Of a stretch of DNA of 64,000 bases, positions 36,241 through 44,899 are shown one piece after another (within the stretch, counting starts at the first letter, position 1; each line of letters opens with the position of its first letter). Location of the stretch: contig NZ_JAKNTO010000001.1 of the NCBI RefSeq assembly GCF_022440845.1, forward strand, positions 434,001 through 498,000. The letters run 5' to 3'. Under the pieces are notes generated by a model. It worked only from the letters and a program-made list of their open reading frames with translations, was not told the DNA's origin and ran no database searches. The position numbers were made by a program, and so were the translations under genes. Origin of the DNA: Ruminococcus sp. OA3. GTDB taxonomy: Bacteria; Bacillota; Clostridia; Lachnospirales; Lachnospiraceae.

Positions 36241-36274
36241 CAGACAAACGGCGCAGACGCCAGGGGAGGGTCAT

Positions 36275-37882
36275 ATGGATTGCAGGCAGGGCAAGGCGAT
36301 CTTTCACGGAATCGCGATAGGAAAACTTTCCATCTATGGAAAGGAAAAGCAGTCAGTCAAGCGTGAGAAAATCGAATCACCGGAGGCTGAAAAGAAACGT
36401 TATTTTGAGGCAAGGGACCGTGCGGTTGAAGAACTGCACCAGATCTATGAAAAAGCTGTACAGGAAGTCGGTGAATTGCATGCACAGATTTTTGAAGTGC
36501 ATGCCATGATGCTTGAGGATGATGATTACACAGATTCTGTACTCAATATGATTGAGACACAGTACATCAATGCAGAGTACGCAGTTGCAAAGACCGGGGA
36601 TAATTTTTCAGAAATGTTTGCGGCGATGGACGATGAATACTTTCAGGCGAGAAGTGCAGATGTGAAGGATATCTCAGAGCGTGTAATCGCGATATTGACC
36701 GGAGCGGTGACACAGGCTGTCCTCAGTGAACCCGTGATTCTGGCAGCGAAGGACCTGGCACCCAGTGAGACAATTCAGCTTGACAAAAATCTGCTGCTGG
36801 CGTTCGTCACGGAGTTTGGCTCCGCCAACTCCCACACAGCAATCCTGGCACGCTCCATGAACATACCGGCACTGATCGGCATATCTGTCCCGGAGGAATG
36901 GGACGGCAGACCCGCTGCCGTTGACGGCCACACCGGCATGCTGTATATCGACCCGGACGAAGAGACACTTGCACAGCTTCGAAAAAAACAGGAAGAAGCA
37001 GAGCAGGCACGTGCCCTTCTGCAGGAGGTCAAAGGCAAAGAAAGCATTGCGAAGAATGGAAAGAAGATTCATCTGTACGCCAACATAGGAAACGCCGGTG
37101 ATCTTGCAAATGTGCTCGCGAATGACGCCGAAGGCATCGGTCTGTTCCGCACGGAATTCCTGTACCTTGAATCAGACCACTATCCCACCGAGCAGGAACA
37201 GTTCCAGGCCTATCAGACAGTAGCTGAAACTATGGCGGGCAAAAAAGTTATCATACGCACTCTCGACATCGGGGCTGACAAGCAGGTGGATTATTTTGAA
37301 CTCGAAAAAGAAGAGAATCCCGCCATGGGGTACCGCGCCATCCGAATCTGCCTGGACCGGCAGGACATCTTTAAAACACAGCTGCGGGCGATCCTGAGAG
37401 CCTCCGTGTACGGGACACTCGCGATCATGTTTCCGATGATCATTTCCCGCCGTGAAGTCATGGAGGCAAAGAGAATCCTTGCCGAAGTAAAACAGGAGCT
37501 TTCAAACGAAGGGATTCCGTATCAGGACGTCGAAATCGGTATCATGATCGAGACCCCCGCCGCAGCCATCATGAGCGACGAGCTTGCCAAGGAGGTAGAC
37601 TTCTTCAGCATCGGCACCAATGACCTGACACAGTACACACTGGCGATCGACCGTCAGAACCCGAAGCTCGACACAATTTACGATGCTCACCACCCCGCAC
37701 TTCTGCGCCTGATCGAGCAGGTTGTAAAAAATGGTCACGACCACGGCGCCTGGGTCGGCATCTGCGGCGAACTCGGTGCAGACCTCACTCTGACAAAGAA
37801 GTTTGTTGAAATGGATATTGATGAACTGTCCGTGACGCCAAACATGGTGCTGCCTGTGCGCAATGAAATCTTAAAAGCATAA
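36275..37882 (+). CDS. ptsI: PTS enzyme I (phosphoenolpyruvate-protein phosphotransferase)
   Basis: A 535-residue enzyme I. The ATG at 36275 has GGGGAGGG 4 bases upstream, so the in-frame extension back to 36176, which overlaps ptsH, is not used. Active-site His187 lies in GSANSHTAILAR. The PEP-binding TIM barrel shows GIGLFRTEFLYL, MGYRAIRICLD, GIMIETPAA and SIGTNDLTQY. It takes phosphate from PEP and gives it to HPr. Together with ptsH it completes a self-contained sucrose PTS operon, an arrangement less common than a separate ptsHI locus. Confidence 0.94.
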   Translation: MDCRQGKAIFHGIAIGKLSIYGKEKQSVKREKIESPEAEKKRYFEARDRAVEELHQIYEKAVQEVGELHAQIFEVHAMMLEDDDYTDSVLNMIETQYINAEYAVAKTGDNFSEMFAAMDDEYFQARSADVKDISERVIAILTGAVTQAVLSEPVILAAKDLAPSETIQLDKNLLLAFVTEFGSANSHTAILARSMNIPALIGISVPEEWDGRPAAVDGHTGMLYIDPDEETLAQLRKKQEEAEQARALLQEVKGKESIAKNGKKIHLYANIGNAGDLANVLANDAEGIGLFRTEFLYLESDHYPTEQEQFQAYQTVAETMAGKKVIIRTLDIGADKQVDYFELEKEENPAMGYRAIRICLDRQDIFKTQLRAILRASVYGTLAIMFPMIISRREVMEAKRILAEVKQELSNEGIPYQDVEIGIMIETPAAAIMSDELAKEVDFFSIGTNDLTQYTLAIDRQNPKLDTIYDAHHPALLRLIEQVVKNGHDHGAWVGICGELGADLTLTKKFVEMDIDELSVTPNMVLPVRNEILKA

Positions 37883-37887
37883 ATATT

Positions 37888-37916
37888 TTGAGGCGGATGA
37901 AATTCATCCGCCTCAA
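37888..37916. terminator. Bidirectional terminator between ptsI and the sensor kinase gene
   Basis: Perfect stem TTGAGGCGGATG/CATCCGCCTCAA (12 bp) with a 5-base loop, between two convergent genes. AATCATTTT follows on the plus strand and AATATTT on the minus strand. Confidence 0.75.
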
Positions 37917-37921
37917 AGTAA

Positions 37922-38857
37922 TCATTTTCCCGGCTTTTCTCTTAGTAGAAATACAGAAAACACAGACCCTTTTCCATACTCTGAGCGAACCTTTACATAT
38001 CCGCCCTGCTTCTTCAGGATCTCCCTTGTCAGATACAGACCGATTCCTATCCCCTCTTCCTGCGCTGCATCCTGAGAGCGGTAAAACCTTGCAAATATAA
38101 GTGTCTGTTCTTCCTCCGGTATGCCCTTTCCCTCGTCTGCAATATCAATTCTGTAAAACATCGGATATTCCGTAGCTGAAATTCGGATACTACAATTTGG
38201 CGGGCTGTATTTTACCGCATTATCCAACAGGTTGTACAGTGCTTCCGCCGTCCACTTCCTGTCAAAAAACGCACGCCCTGCCATTTGCTCACAGTGGATG
38301 ACGACCCCCTTCAGCTCTGCCTTTAATGCCGCCTGAGCCACAGCCTGCCTGACCATCGGCGAAACCTCTTCTTCTCTCGGATACACTGCTATGACTCCGC
38401 TCTCCAGCCGCGAGCTTTTGATCAGAGCCTGAATCAAAAAGTCCAGTTTTTTTACCTGCACATGCAGGGCATCCGCGCAATCCCGCCCCTCCTCGGGCAG
38501 CGGCTGTTCCAGCAAAAGCTCAGAGTATAAAAGACTGTTGGCGATCGGTGTCTTTGTCTGGTGAGAAATATCACTGATCAGTGTCCGCACCCGTTCCTGA
38601 TCCTCCTTTTGCTGCCTCGCTGACATTCGGGTCAGCTTCACATACCGGTATAATTTATTTTCCAGCTCGGACTGTCTGGTCTCGTCAAAACACGCTTCCT
38701 GAAAAGTGCCTGAGATGGCTTTATTCAGCATGGAATCCAGACGGTCATACAGCTTTTGTATCCTTCGGTGGCTGACCGCAGCCCAGACAAACGCAGCCGC
38801 TGTCACAACCGCGGCTGCACAGAACAGCCATATCATCACTTCGCTATTCAATCTCAT
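37922..38857 (-). CDS. Sensor histidine kinase (OmpR-partner type)
   Basis: A 311-residue kinase with a single N-terminal membrane helix (about residues 8-28) and almost no extracellular part. The dimerisation box has His99 (SDISHQTKTPIANSLL); the ATPase has N box DNAVKYSPPN, G1 DEGKGIP and G2 GIGIGLYLTRE. With so short an outer region it probably senses a membrane event or a partner protein, as the intramembrane-sensing kinases do. It overlaps its response regulator by 14 bases. No transporter adjoins it, so the target is unknown. Confidence 0.9.
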   Translation of the reverse strand: MRLNSEVMIWLFCAAAVVTAAAFVWAAVSHRRIQKLYDRLDSMLNKAISGTFQEACFDETRQSELENKLYRYVKLTRMSARQQKEDQERVRTLISDISHQTKTPIANSLLYSELLLEQPLPEEGRDCADALHVQVKKLDFLIQALIKSSRLESGVIAVYPREEEVSPMVRQAVAQAALKAELKGVVIHCEQMAGRAFFDRKWTAEALYNLLDNAVKYSPPNCSIRISATEYPMFYRIDIADEGKGIPEEEQTLIFARFYRSQDAAQEEGIGIGLYLTREILKKQGGYVKVRSEYGKGSVFSVFLLREKPGK

Positions 38858-39554
38858 TCACCGCCCACACATATCCGATACCGTACACTGTCCGGATATA
38901 GGACCTCCCTGTCTTTTTATCTTCCAGCTTATCCCGGAGTCGTTTGACCGCTACTGACAATGCATTTTCGTCCACATACTGTGCGCCGTCCGTCCATACA
39001 TAATCCACCAGACGCTCCCGGGTCAGAGTAACTCCCGGATTGGATACCAGCAGATACAAAAGCTTCTGTTCCGTTTTGCCAAGCTCCACCGGCTGTCCGT
39101 CTCTTTTAAACTCCATTCGTTCAAAATCCAGCATCAGATGATACGTTTCTATTCTCCTGCCGCCCATACCTGCGTTCGCCTCCGGGCTGGAGGACAACTT
39201 CCGAAGCTGTGCATGTACACGTGCTCTGAGCACCATAAGGCTGAACGGTTTCGTGATATAATCGTCTGCGCCAGATTCCAGGCCCGCTACAATATCGGTC
39301 TCCATGTCATTCGCCGTCAGTATGAGCACCGGCATACGACTGTAAGCCCTGATCTCTTCCAGCAATTCCATGCCGTTTCCATCCGGGAGATTAAGATCCA
39401 GTATCACCAGATCATACGTCCCGTTTTTAAGATATTGTCTCGCTTCTTTTGCTGTGACGGCCTGCCTCAGTTCCAGCTCATCTGATTTGAGCGCCATTAT
39501 GATGCCTTTTCCAAGTGAGACATCATCTTCAACAACCAATATATTTCTCGTCAT
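38844..39554 (-). CDS. OmpR/PhoB-family response regulator
   Basis: A 236-residue regulator: receiver domain at 1-120 with acidic residues E9/D10/D11, phospho-Asp D53 (VILDLNLPDGNG), T81-region LILTAND and K (YITKPFSL), then a winged-helix DNA-binding domain (LGKTEQKLLYLLVSNPGVTLTRERL, TVYGIGYVW). AGGAGAAATAAA precedes the ATG. It is the partner of the kinase encoded downstream. Genes it controls are not apparent in this window. Confidence 0.92.
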   Translation of the reverse strand: MTRNILVVEDDVSLGKGIIMALKSDELELRQAVTAKEARQYLKNGTYDLVILDLNLPDGNGMELLEEIRAYSRMPVLILTANDMETDIVAGLESGADDYITKPFSLMVLRARVHAQLRKLSSSPEANAGMGGRRIETYHLMLDFERMEFKRDGQPVELGKTEQKLLYLLVSNPGVTLTRERLVDYVWTDGAQYVDENALSVAVKRLRDKLEDKKTGRSYIRTVYGIGYVWAVNEIE

Positions 39555-39659
39555 TTTATTTCTCCTGTCAGATTATTTTCAGTAAAAGCCTCGCTCCATA
39601 TCAAAATATGGTACAATAAGTATGTAACATCTGACCATCTCAAAAAGGAGGCGTTTTAT

Positions 39660-39872
39660 ATGAAAATCAGTGCCCGAAATCAATTAAAAGGAACCATTAC
39701 CCAGATTACAGAGGGAGCCGTTAACGGAATCGTACAGATCGATATCGGCGGCGGCAATGTTATTTCCTCAACCATTTCCATGAATGCCATCAAAGAACTG
39801 GGACTGGAAGTTGGTAAAGAAGCCTATGCGATCATCAAAGCAACCTCCGTCATGGTTGGCGTTGATCACTGA
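39660..39872 (+). CDS. Molbindin-like TOBE-domain protein
   Basis: A 70-residue protein made of one TOBE/Mop domain (ISARNQLKGTITQITEGAVN, IKATSVMVG), the size and pattern of molybdate-binding molbindins, which store or buffer molybdate in the cytoplasm. AAAGGAGG stands 7 bases before the ATG, and TACAAT (39612-39617) could be its -10 box. It is a single-gene unit closed by a strong terminator. No molybdate transporter or molybdoenzyme gene is nearby. Confidence 0.88.
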   Translation: MKISARNQLKGTITQITEGAVNGIVQIDIGGGNVISSTISMNAIKELGLEVGKEAYAIIKATSVMVGVDH

Positions 39873-39900
39873 TCTTTGTTTTCCATTGTAGGCAATCCGC

Positions 39901-39946
39901 AGTCTCCTGTCAAATTTCTGTTTGACAGGAGACTGATTAATTTTTA
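39901..39946 (+). terminator. Intrinsic terminator of the molbindin gene
   Basis: Perfect 14-bp stem (39901-39914 with 39921-39934, AGTCTCCTGTCAAA/TTTGACAGGAGACT), 6-base loop, then GATTAATTTTT. Confidence 0.85.
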
Positions 39947-39994
39947 CAATAGTTAAGCGGCATTTTAATATTTATTACAGAAAGAGGGCATAAC

Positions 39995-40714
39995 GTGGCA
40001 GGACTCGGAACACTTATCAACATTGCCGGTATATTAGCCGGAGGTTTTATCGGGCTCTTAATCGGAAAAGCAATGCAGGAAAGATATCAGGATACGCTGA
40101 TGACGGCAACCGGCGTCTGCGTGCTGTTTATCGGCATCAGCGGTGCCCTGGAAAAGATGATGACAGTCAGCCAGGGAAAGCTTACAGGTGGTGGAACAAT
40201 GATGATTATCGGAAGCTTCGCCTTTGGTTCCCTGATCGGAGAATGGCTGAATATCGAATCACGCATCAAACAATTTGGAAGATGGCTGAAACAAAAGACA
40301 AGAAGTGAGCGCGATACTTCTTTTGTGGACGGTTTTGTAACAACTTCCCTCACAATCTGCATCGGTGCCATGGCGGTCGTGGGTTCCATTCAGGATGGCA
40401 TATCAGGTGACTATTCCATACTGGCCGCCAAAGCCGTCCTGGACCTGATTATTGTCCTGGTGATGACTGCATCGCTGGGAAAGGGCTGTATATTTTCCGT
40501 GATACCGGTTGCCCTTTTTCAGGGAAGCATCACACTTCTCTCTACTTTTATCGAACCGTTCATGACCGGGCAGGCACTGTCCAACCTGTCGCTTACGGGC
40601 TCGATGCTGATATTCTGTGTTGGTATCAATCTGATATGGGACAAAAAAATAAAAGTTGCCAATATGCTGCCAACCATCGTATTATCTGTAGCTTGGGCAT
40701 TTCTTCCATTCTGA
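39995..40714 (+). CDS. DUF554 family membrane protein
   Basis: A 239-residue membrane protein starting at a GTG (AGAGGG 6 bases upstream). The opening GTLINIAGILAGGFIGLLIGK, the loop GALEKMMTVSQG and GSFAFGSLIGEWLNIE are DUF554 features. About six to seven hydrophobic segments follow. Family function is not established; a small-ion or metabolite channel role has been guessed. It is a lone gene between two terminators. Confidence 0.85.
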   Translation: MAGLGTLINIAGILAGGFIGLLIGKAMQERYQDTLMTATGVCVLFIGISGALEKMMTVSQGKLTGGGTMMIIGSFAFGSLIGEWLNIESRIKQFGRWLKQKTRSERDTSFVDGFVTTSLTICIGAMAVVGSIQDGISGDYSILAAKAVLDLIIVLVMTASLGKGCIFSVIPVALFQGSITLLSTFIEPFMTGQALSNLSLTGSMLIFCVGINLIWDKKIKVANMLPTIVLSVAWAFLPF

Positions 40715-40717
40715 AAA

Positions 40718-40752
40718 GGAGGCCCCGCACTTTTAAGGTGCTTTGGCCCCCT
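40718..40752. terminator. Hairpin between DUF554 and MBL genes
   Basis: Imperfect stem pairing GGAGGCCCC...GCAC with GTGC...GGCCCCCTC between convergent genes. On the minus strand the stem is followed by TTTTC, on the plus strand by ATTAT. Probably a shared terminator. Confidence 0.55.
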
Positions 40753-40754
40753 CA

Positions 40755-41498
40755 TTATATCAAAAAATCCTGTCCGTCCCGGACGATCTCCATGATCTTT
40801 CCGGCAAATTCCTCTGATTCTTCTGACTCTCTGTATTTCCGGATCAGATCAAAGTTATTCCAGAAATGCATGGGAAATACATGCTCAGCCCCGACTCGCT
40901 CCATAAACCAGTCCATCCCCAGCCGGTACCATTCCTCCTGCCTGGGATCCAGCGGCACGAAGGCCGCATACAGACCATCCGTCCAATCCCGGAGCCGCTC
41001 TATCTCCGCCTGATACCGCGCCGTCATATTTCCAATCTCCTGCTTTGTCTCACCTTTCCATATCCACCAGTTGAGATCTCCCGCATGGTAAACCTGTTTC
41101 CTGAATGTCTCTGTCTCATAAGACACCAGAAACGCCACACCACAGTCCGTCGAATGGAGGGTGCGGACGCAGATATCACCGCCGGCTCCGTCCGTCTCCC
41201 GGTGTGACTGATACGCCTTAAGATACGTAATGCGCTCGTTCTGTCTGTCACTGAGGGAAAGTCTTTTAACCTGGTAGGAAAGGTCCCTGGATAACAGATA
41301 ACTCACATCCGGATACTCCTCAAACCTGCTGAAAATGTCAGGGTTAAAATGGTCCTCATGCTTATGACTGCAAAACACAAACAATTTCTTTTCCCGCGAA
41401 AACTCAGGAATGTCTCCACGGTAATAATCAAAAAGCCAGACACTGTGTTCCCATTCTGCAAGGAACCCGCTGTGTCCGATATACGTTATCAATGCCAT
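40755..41498 (-). CDS. MBL-fold metal-dependent hydrolase
   Basis: A hydrolase of about 247 residues (UlaG-like metallo-beta-lactamase fold). The start at 41498 (MALITYIGHSGF) has GGAG 7 bases upstream. Metal-binding motif CSHKHEDHFN is the HxHxDH signature; a later HAGDLNWW supplies further ligands. Members act on phosphodiester, lactone or similar bonds; the substrate cannot be predicted here. It is 133 bases downstream of the VOC gene with no clear shared unit. A 16-bp palindrome lies just upstream. Confidence 0.85.
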   Translation of the reverse strand: MALITYIGHSGFLAEWEHSVWLFDYYRGDIPEFSREKKLFVFCSHKHEDHFNPDIFSRFEEYPDVSYLLSRDLSYQVKRLSLSDRQNERITYLKAYQSHRETDGAGGDICVRTLHSTDCGVAFLVSYETETFRKQVYHAGDLNWWIWKGETKQEIGNMTARYQAEIERLRDWTDGLYAAFVPLDPRQEEWYRLGMDWFMERVGAEHVFPMHFWNNFDLIRKYRESEESEEFAGKIMEIVRDGQDFLI

Positions 41499-41527
41499 CA
41501 TATCGCTCCAATCATTTATCATATTTC

Positions 41528-41543
41528 CCTGCTGTACAGCAGG
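41528..41543. promoter_or_regulatory. 16-bp palindrome upstream of the MBL gene
   Basis: CCTGCTGTACAGCAGG is a perfect palindrome 30 bases before the MBL start codon. It could be a regulator site or a small hairpin in the message. No matching regulator is adjacent. Confidence 0.35.
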
Positions 41544-41631
41544 CATTGTCCCGCGTACAGACAGATCTTTTTGCTGCCATCCCTGCGTTTCAGCTCATTT
41601 CCGGATACCAGTCAAAATGCATGGCCCCATG

Positions 41632-42015
41632 TCAGACCGTGATCTCAATCTGGTTCCCCTCAGGCCCCAGCACACAGCTCTCATAATAGCCGTCTCCTGT
41701 CGTCCGTGGTCCACTGAGTACCTGGTAGCCCCCATCCTTCAGACGCCGCGTCAGTTCATTCACTTTCTCTTCGCTTCCTACGCTGAACGCCATATGGATA
41801 AACCCTGTCCGCGCCAGCGGTTTTTCATCATCCGACATTTGGGGCCGGTTCATCAGCTCCAGCCTCGTACCGTCATCAAAAGTCAGGAAAAATGACTTGA
41901 AATCCGTCTTCCTATTATGATACCCATTATTTGATTTCGCATGAAAGTACTCAGTAAAAAATGCCCTCACGCCTTCCAGATCATCTACGTACATTGCAAT
42001 GTGTTCAATTTTCAA
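41632..42015 (-). CDS. VOC (glyoxalase/bleomycin-resistance) family protein
   Basis: A 127-residue protein with the paired beta-alpha-beta-beta-beta modules of the VOC fold: KIEHIAMYVDDLEGVRAFFTEYF at the start with a metal-ligand His, RLELM in the middle, and FIHMAFSVGSEEKVNELTRRL with a second His. The start is a TTG with AGGAGG 6 bases upstream. Family members are lyases, dioxygenases or antibiotic-binding proteins; this one is like the small uncharacterised 'GLO-like' group. Confidence 0.85.
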   Translation of the reverse strand: MKIEHIAMYVDDLEGVRAFFTEYFHAKSNNGYHNRKTDFKSFFLTFDDGTRLELMNRPQMSDDEKPLARTGFIHMAFSVGSEEKVNELTRRLKDGGYQVLSGPRTTGDGYYESCVLGPEGNQIEITV

Positions 42016-42034
42016 AAGATACCTCCTGTAAAAA

Positions 42035-42370
42035 TCAATCCAGATCCTGAATATTCATTTTATCCAGCTGCTTTTTTCTCTTAAGTTTTTCTCTGCATAC
42101 AAGATAGATCGCCAGCAGTATGACAGTAGAGATGTTAGTCAAAACAAGCCTCCCGACGATTACACCAAATACCTCCCAGGAAGACATCGCATCCATTATC
42201 ACCACATTCAGCACACACAGCAGTGAATACATAAAAGTAATACATGGCAGAATAAGTCCCAGGACCCTGTTCTCTTTTTTCGAGAGAAAAAACTGCAGGA
42301 TAATCCCGCCAGTGCAGACAGCACTCATCAATAGTAATACAATCAATATGGTAATAGTTCCGGTTATCAT
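42035..42370 (-). CDS. Small membrane protein coupled to DUF2089
   Basis: A 111-residue protein with three or four hydrophobic segments (residues about 5-27, 35-55, 70-92) and a basic tail (REKLKRKKQLDKM). I do not recognise the family. Its ATG overlaps the stop of the DUF2089 gene by 4 bases, so the pair is co-translated and controlled from the promoter with the 14-bp inverted repeat. Confidence 0.75.
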   Translation of the reverse strand: MITGTITILIVLLLMSAVCTGGIILQFFLSKKENRVLGLILPCITFMYSLLCVLNVVIMDAMSSWEVFGVIVGRLVLTNISTVILLAIYLVCREKLKRKKQLDKMNIQDLD

Positions 42371-42672
42371 CTGCTTTCCTCCTTACTGATCTTCTTATAC
42401 TCACGGATCAAAACTTTTGCAGTCTCAAAGTCCAGTTTCTCATTGACAGCGAGGCGTTTGACCAACGCAACATACGGGTCACGTTCCACATCATCGCTGA
42501 TTTTGATTTTCTGTATCAGTTTATCGAGTCTCAGCCTCACTGTGGGATAGGTTACTTCATATTGCTTTGCGATTTCTTTGAGTGAGCCGGATGCCAGCAG
42601 GAATTTTTTGATAAAAGATACGTCTTCATCATCCAGATTTACCATCCACTCAGGAACAATTTCAATAGCCAT
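42367..42672 (-). CDS. DUF2089-family putative DNA-binding protein
   Basis: A 101-residue protein. The N-terminal half (VNLDDEDVSFIKKFLLASGSLKEIAKQYEVTYPTVRLRLDKL) is the DUF2089 helix-turn-helix-like core. The rest is a helical tail (NEKLDFETAKVLIREYKK). Longer DUF2089 proteins carry an N-terminal zinc ribbon that is absent here. AGGAGGGGG stands before the ATG. The promoter is embedded in a 14-bp inverted repeat, which suggests it represses its own two-gene operon. Confidence 0.85.
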   Translation of the reverse strand: MAIEIVPEWMVNLDDEDVSFIKKFLLASGSLKEIAKQYEVTYPTVRLRLDKLIQKIKISDDVERDPYVALVKRLAVNEKLDFETAKVLIREYKKISKEESR

Positions 42673-42685
42673 AGCATCCCCCTCC

Positions 42686-42727
42686 TTTAATAAAATTAAT
42701 TATACTCTTTAATTTTATTAAAGTCAA
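42686..42727 (-). promoter_or_regulatory. DUF2089 promoter inside a 14-bp inverted repeat
   Basis: Minus-strand TTGACT (42722-42727), 17 bases, TATAAT (42699-42704). The spacer and -10 box lie within a perfect repeat: TTTAATAAAATTAA (42686-42699) and TTAATTTTATTAAA (42709-42722), separated by 9 bases. A bound dimer would cover the promoter. Confidence 0.8.
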
Positions 42728-42740
42728 TATTGAATGACAT

Positions 42741-44072
42741 CTATATTTTTATCAATGTAGATTTTCGTCTCCAGTAGTAAAGCAGACCCGTCAGATCTGC
42801 CAGTATCCATCCGACAGGTATGGATACCCAGATTCCAATTACACCGATATAGTTTGAGAGCAGATAAGCTAGTGCCACCCGGGTTCCCAGTGAGATAACC
42901 GTCAGAACCACGGACATTCCCGGGCGTTTCACCGCACGGTACAGACCATACAGCAAAAACAGACAGCCTATGCCAGAGTAAAAAATACCGACCACCCGTA
43001 AATACCGCACCCCCGCGGCAAGAATCTCCGTTTCATGCGGCTGCACAAAAATAAGCATCAGCGGTCTCGCAAAAACCACTACAACCGTTGAAACCAGAAC
43101 ACAGAACAGAATGGTAATCCGCACTGATTTTTTAATTCCCGTGCGAATGCGTTCTTCCTTTCCGGCGCCGTAATTCTGTGCGACAAATGTTGAAAATGCA
43201 TTTCCAAAATCCTGTACCGGCATGTAGGCAAACGAATCGATCTTTACTGCCGCAGCAAAAGCCGCCATAATGACCGGCCCGAAACTGTTGACCAGTCCCT
43301 GGACCATCAGAATACCAAAATTCATCACAGACTGTTGAACACATGTCAGTATGGAAAGACTGCAGATTTCACCCAGAATACCTTTATTCCATTCAAGATC
43401 AAAACGCCCGGGACATACTTCCCTGCACCGCCAGAAGGTGTATACTGCGATTCCGATACCTGAGACATACTGTGCGATGACCGTCGCGGCCGCTGCTCCG
43501 CCCACACCCCAATGAAATGCCAGCACAAACAGCAGATCAAGCACAATATTCAGAACCGCGGATACGCCCAGGAAGATCAGCGGTACGGCTGAATTGCCCA
43601 TCCCCCGAAGCAGACAGGAAAAAAAATTGCAGAGGAATATCGCACCGGTACCGACAAATATAATCCACAGGTATTCCCGCATCAGAGCATATACTTCCAC
43701 AGGTACATTTAAAAACCCCATAATCGGATCAATACACAGATACACGGTGACGTTAAGCACTATGGTTATGGCAAAAATCAGTCCGAATGCATGCAGTACC
43801 GCCACCCTCAGACGCTTCAAATCACCCTTCCCGCAGTAGATGGAAAATGAGGCCCCGGCGCCCATCGAAAGACCGAGAAGTACCGAGGTCAAAAATGTCA
43901 TCAGTGTATAGGCAGATCCTACCGCCGCAAGTGCATCACGACCCAGAAATCTGCCTACAATCAGTGTATCTGCAATGTTATAAAACTGCTGCAGTAGATT
44001 TCCCGCCATCATCGGCAGCACAAATATTATGATAGTTTTTGTTATATTACCTTTTGTCAGGTCCCTGTACAT
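42741..44072 (-). CDS. MATE-family efflux transporter
   Basis: A 443-residue, twelve-helix cation-coupled exporter. The start at 44072 (MYRDLTKGNITKTI) has AGAGG 8 bases upstream; the upstream in-frame extension lacks one. The first helix shows the MATE pattern FVLPMMAGNLLQQFYNIADTLIVGRFLG, and the two halves (about 1-215 and 216-443) repeat the fold. Substrates of such clostridial MATE proteins are drugs, dyes or metabolites. It is a single-gene unit. Confidence 0.92.
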   Translation of the reverse strand: MYRDLTKGNITKTIIIFVLPMMAGNLLQQFYNIADTLIVGRFLGRDALAAVGSAYTLMTFLTSVLLGLSMGAGASFSIYCGKGDLKRLRVAVLHAFGLIFAITIVLNVTVYLCIDPIMGFLNVPVEVYALMREYLWIIFVGTGAIFLCNFFSCLLRGMGNSAVPLIFLGVSAVLNIVLDLLFVLAFHWGVGGAAAATVIAQYVSGIGIAVYTFWRCREVCPGRFDLEWNKGILGEICSLSILTCVQQSVMNFGILMVQGLVNSFGPVIMAAFAAAVKIDSFAYMPVQDFGNAFSTFVAQNYGAGKEERIRTGIKKSVRITILFCVLVSTVVVVFARPLMLIFVQPHETEILAAGVRYLRVVGIFYSGIGCLFLLYGLYRAVKRPGMSVVLTVISLGTRVALAYLLSNYIGVIGIWVSIPVGWILADLTGLLYYWRRKSTLIKI

Positions 44073-44156
44073 TGGACGTTCCTCTCTGTGTCCCGTTAGC
44101 TTAAGCTTATTGATTCCCTTAATCATAACACGTTACATCTGTATTGTTCATTTGCA

Positions 44157-44212
44157 TGATCAGTCATTAGTACCGCAGAAAAATGCCATCCTTAAAACTT
44201 TGGGCAGTGATA
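44157..44212 (+). pseudogene. Decayed 3' end of a holin-like toxin locus
   Basis: This stretch closely matches the end of the intact toxin locus (53053-53108): GATCAGTCATTAGTACCGCAGAAAAA against GATTAGTCTTTAGTAGCGCATAGAAAAA-like text there, followed in both by CC-CCTT-AAACTTTGG-CAG. The coding part upstream is lost and the terminator arm is broken. It is the scar of a second copy of the type I toxin module. Confidence 0.55.
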
Positions 44213-44215
44213 AGT

Positions 44216-44615
44216 TCACACCCGCGAATCTCCTTTACCACGACAGCTTTTTCCATATTCATCCAGGATAATAACATCATAGGCGTATCGCTGCGCAGGG
44301 ACTTCCCAGGAGTGCGAAGTTTCCTGCACTATGCCCCCAGTTGCCGCCGTCATGAGTTTCTCAACATCTGCAGCAGATACCTGTTTCTTTTCAAAAAGAA
44401 GTACCGCCAGAAGCCTGGCTTCATGATATCCCGTTTCCCATAATTCAAAGGCAAGTTCATTTGAGTTTCCAATTTCTTTGGCGAGTCTGCGAATATCTGC
44501 GGTCGGTACCCCGATACTGTTTTCATCCGGTATCCCCATTTTCACGACGTTAGCCTTATATTTTTCCGAAGCACATCCTTGAAGTCTAATGATTATATCC
44601 GCACAGCATTTCTCT
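44216..44615 (-). pseudogene. DNA alkylation repair (AlkD-like) gene remnant
   Basis: The frame reads KYKANVVKMGIPDENSIGVP, RRLAKEIGNSNELAFELWETG and HEARLLAVLLF, typical of the N-terminal half of AlkD-like HEAT-repeat glycosylases, which remove alkylated bases. After the Trp of HSWEV, where the family has SWDLCDH, similarity ends and a stop comes at 44216, so about half the protein is missing. At the other end the homologous frame continues upstream of ATG 44545 to a stop at 44616 with no good start codon (only GTG at 44551). The gene is broken at both ends and not expected to be functional. Confidence 0.7.
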
Positions 44616-44777
44616 CATTATCTTTCATTATTTCCATAAAACCTCCTGCCCGACTTAAACAGTTATCAATTATGAATCTCTTTCCGGACCCTGTACCAGA
44701 TAAAAATGCAGCCCATAAAAGCAATTAAATATCCAAGACTCAAAAACGCCAGTTCACTCCCGGAAGGATCTGTTATC

Positions 44778-44876
44778 CTAGAAACAGGGTGAAATGAGAT
44801 AACCAAATCCTCCGTCTAGCAACTGCATCAAATACACGATCGCCATGGCAATCACAAAACATATAAACGTTGTCAT
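44778..44876 (-). CDS. Small hydrophobic ORF (32 residues)
   Basis: Begins MTTFICFVIAMAIVYLMQLL and ends SPCF, with one membrane-spanning stretch. GGGGGTG stands 6-7 bases before the ATG. It lies 23 bases after the small membrane protein at 44900 and could be a co-transcribed membrane miniprotein or a remnant. No family is recognised. Confidence 0.35.
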   Translation of the reverse strand: MTTFICFVIAMAIVYLMQLLDGGFGYLISPCF

Positions 44877-44899
44877 GCTTTCACCCCCATAAACTCAGA

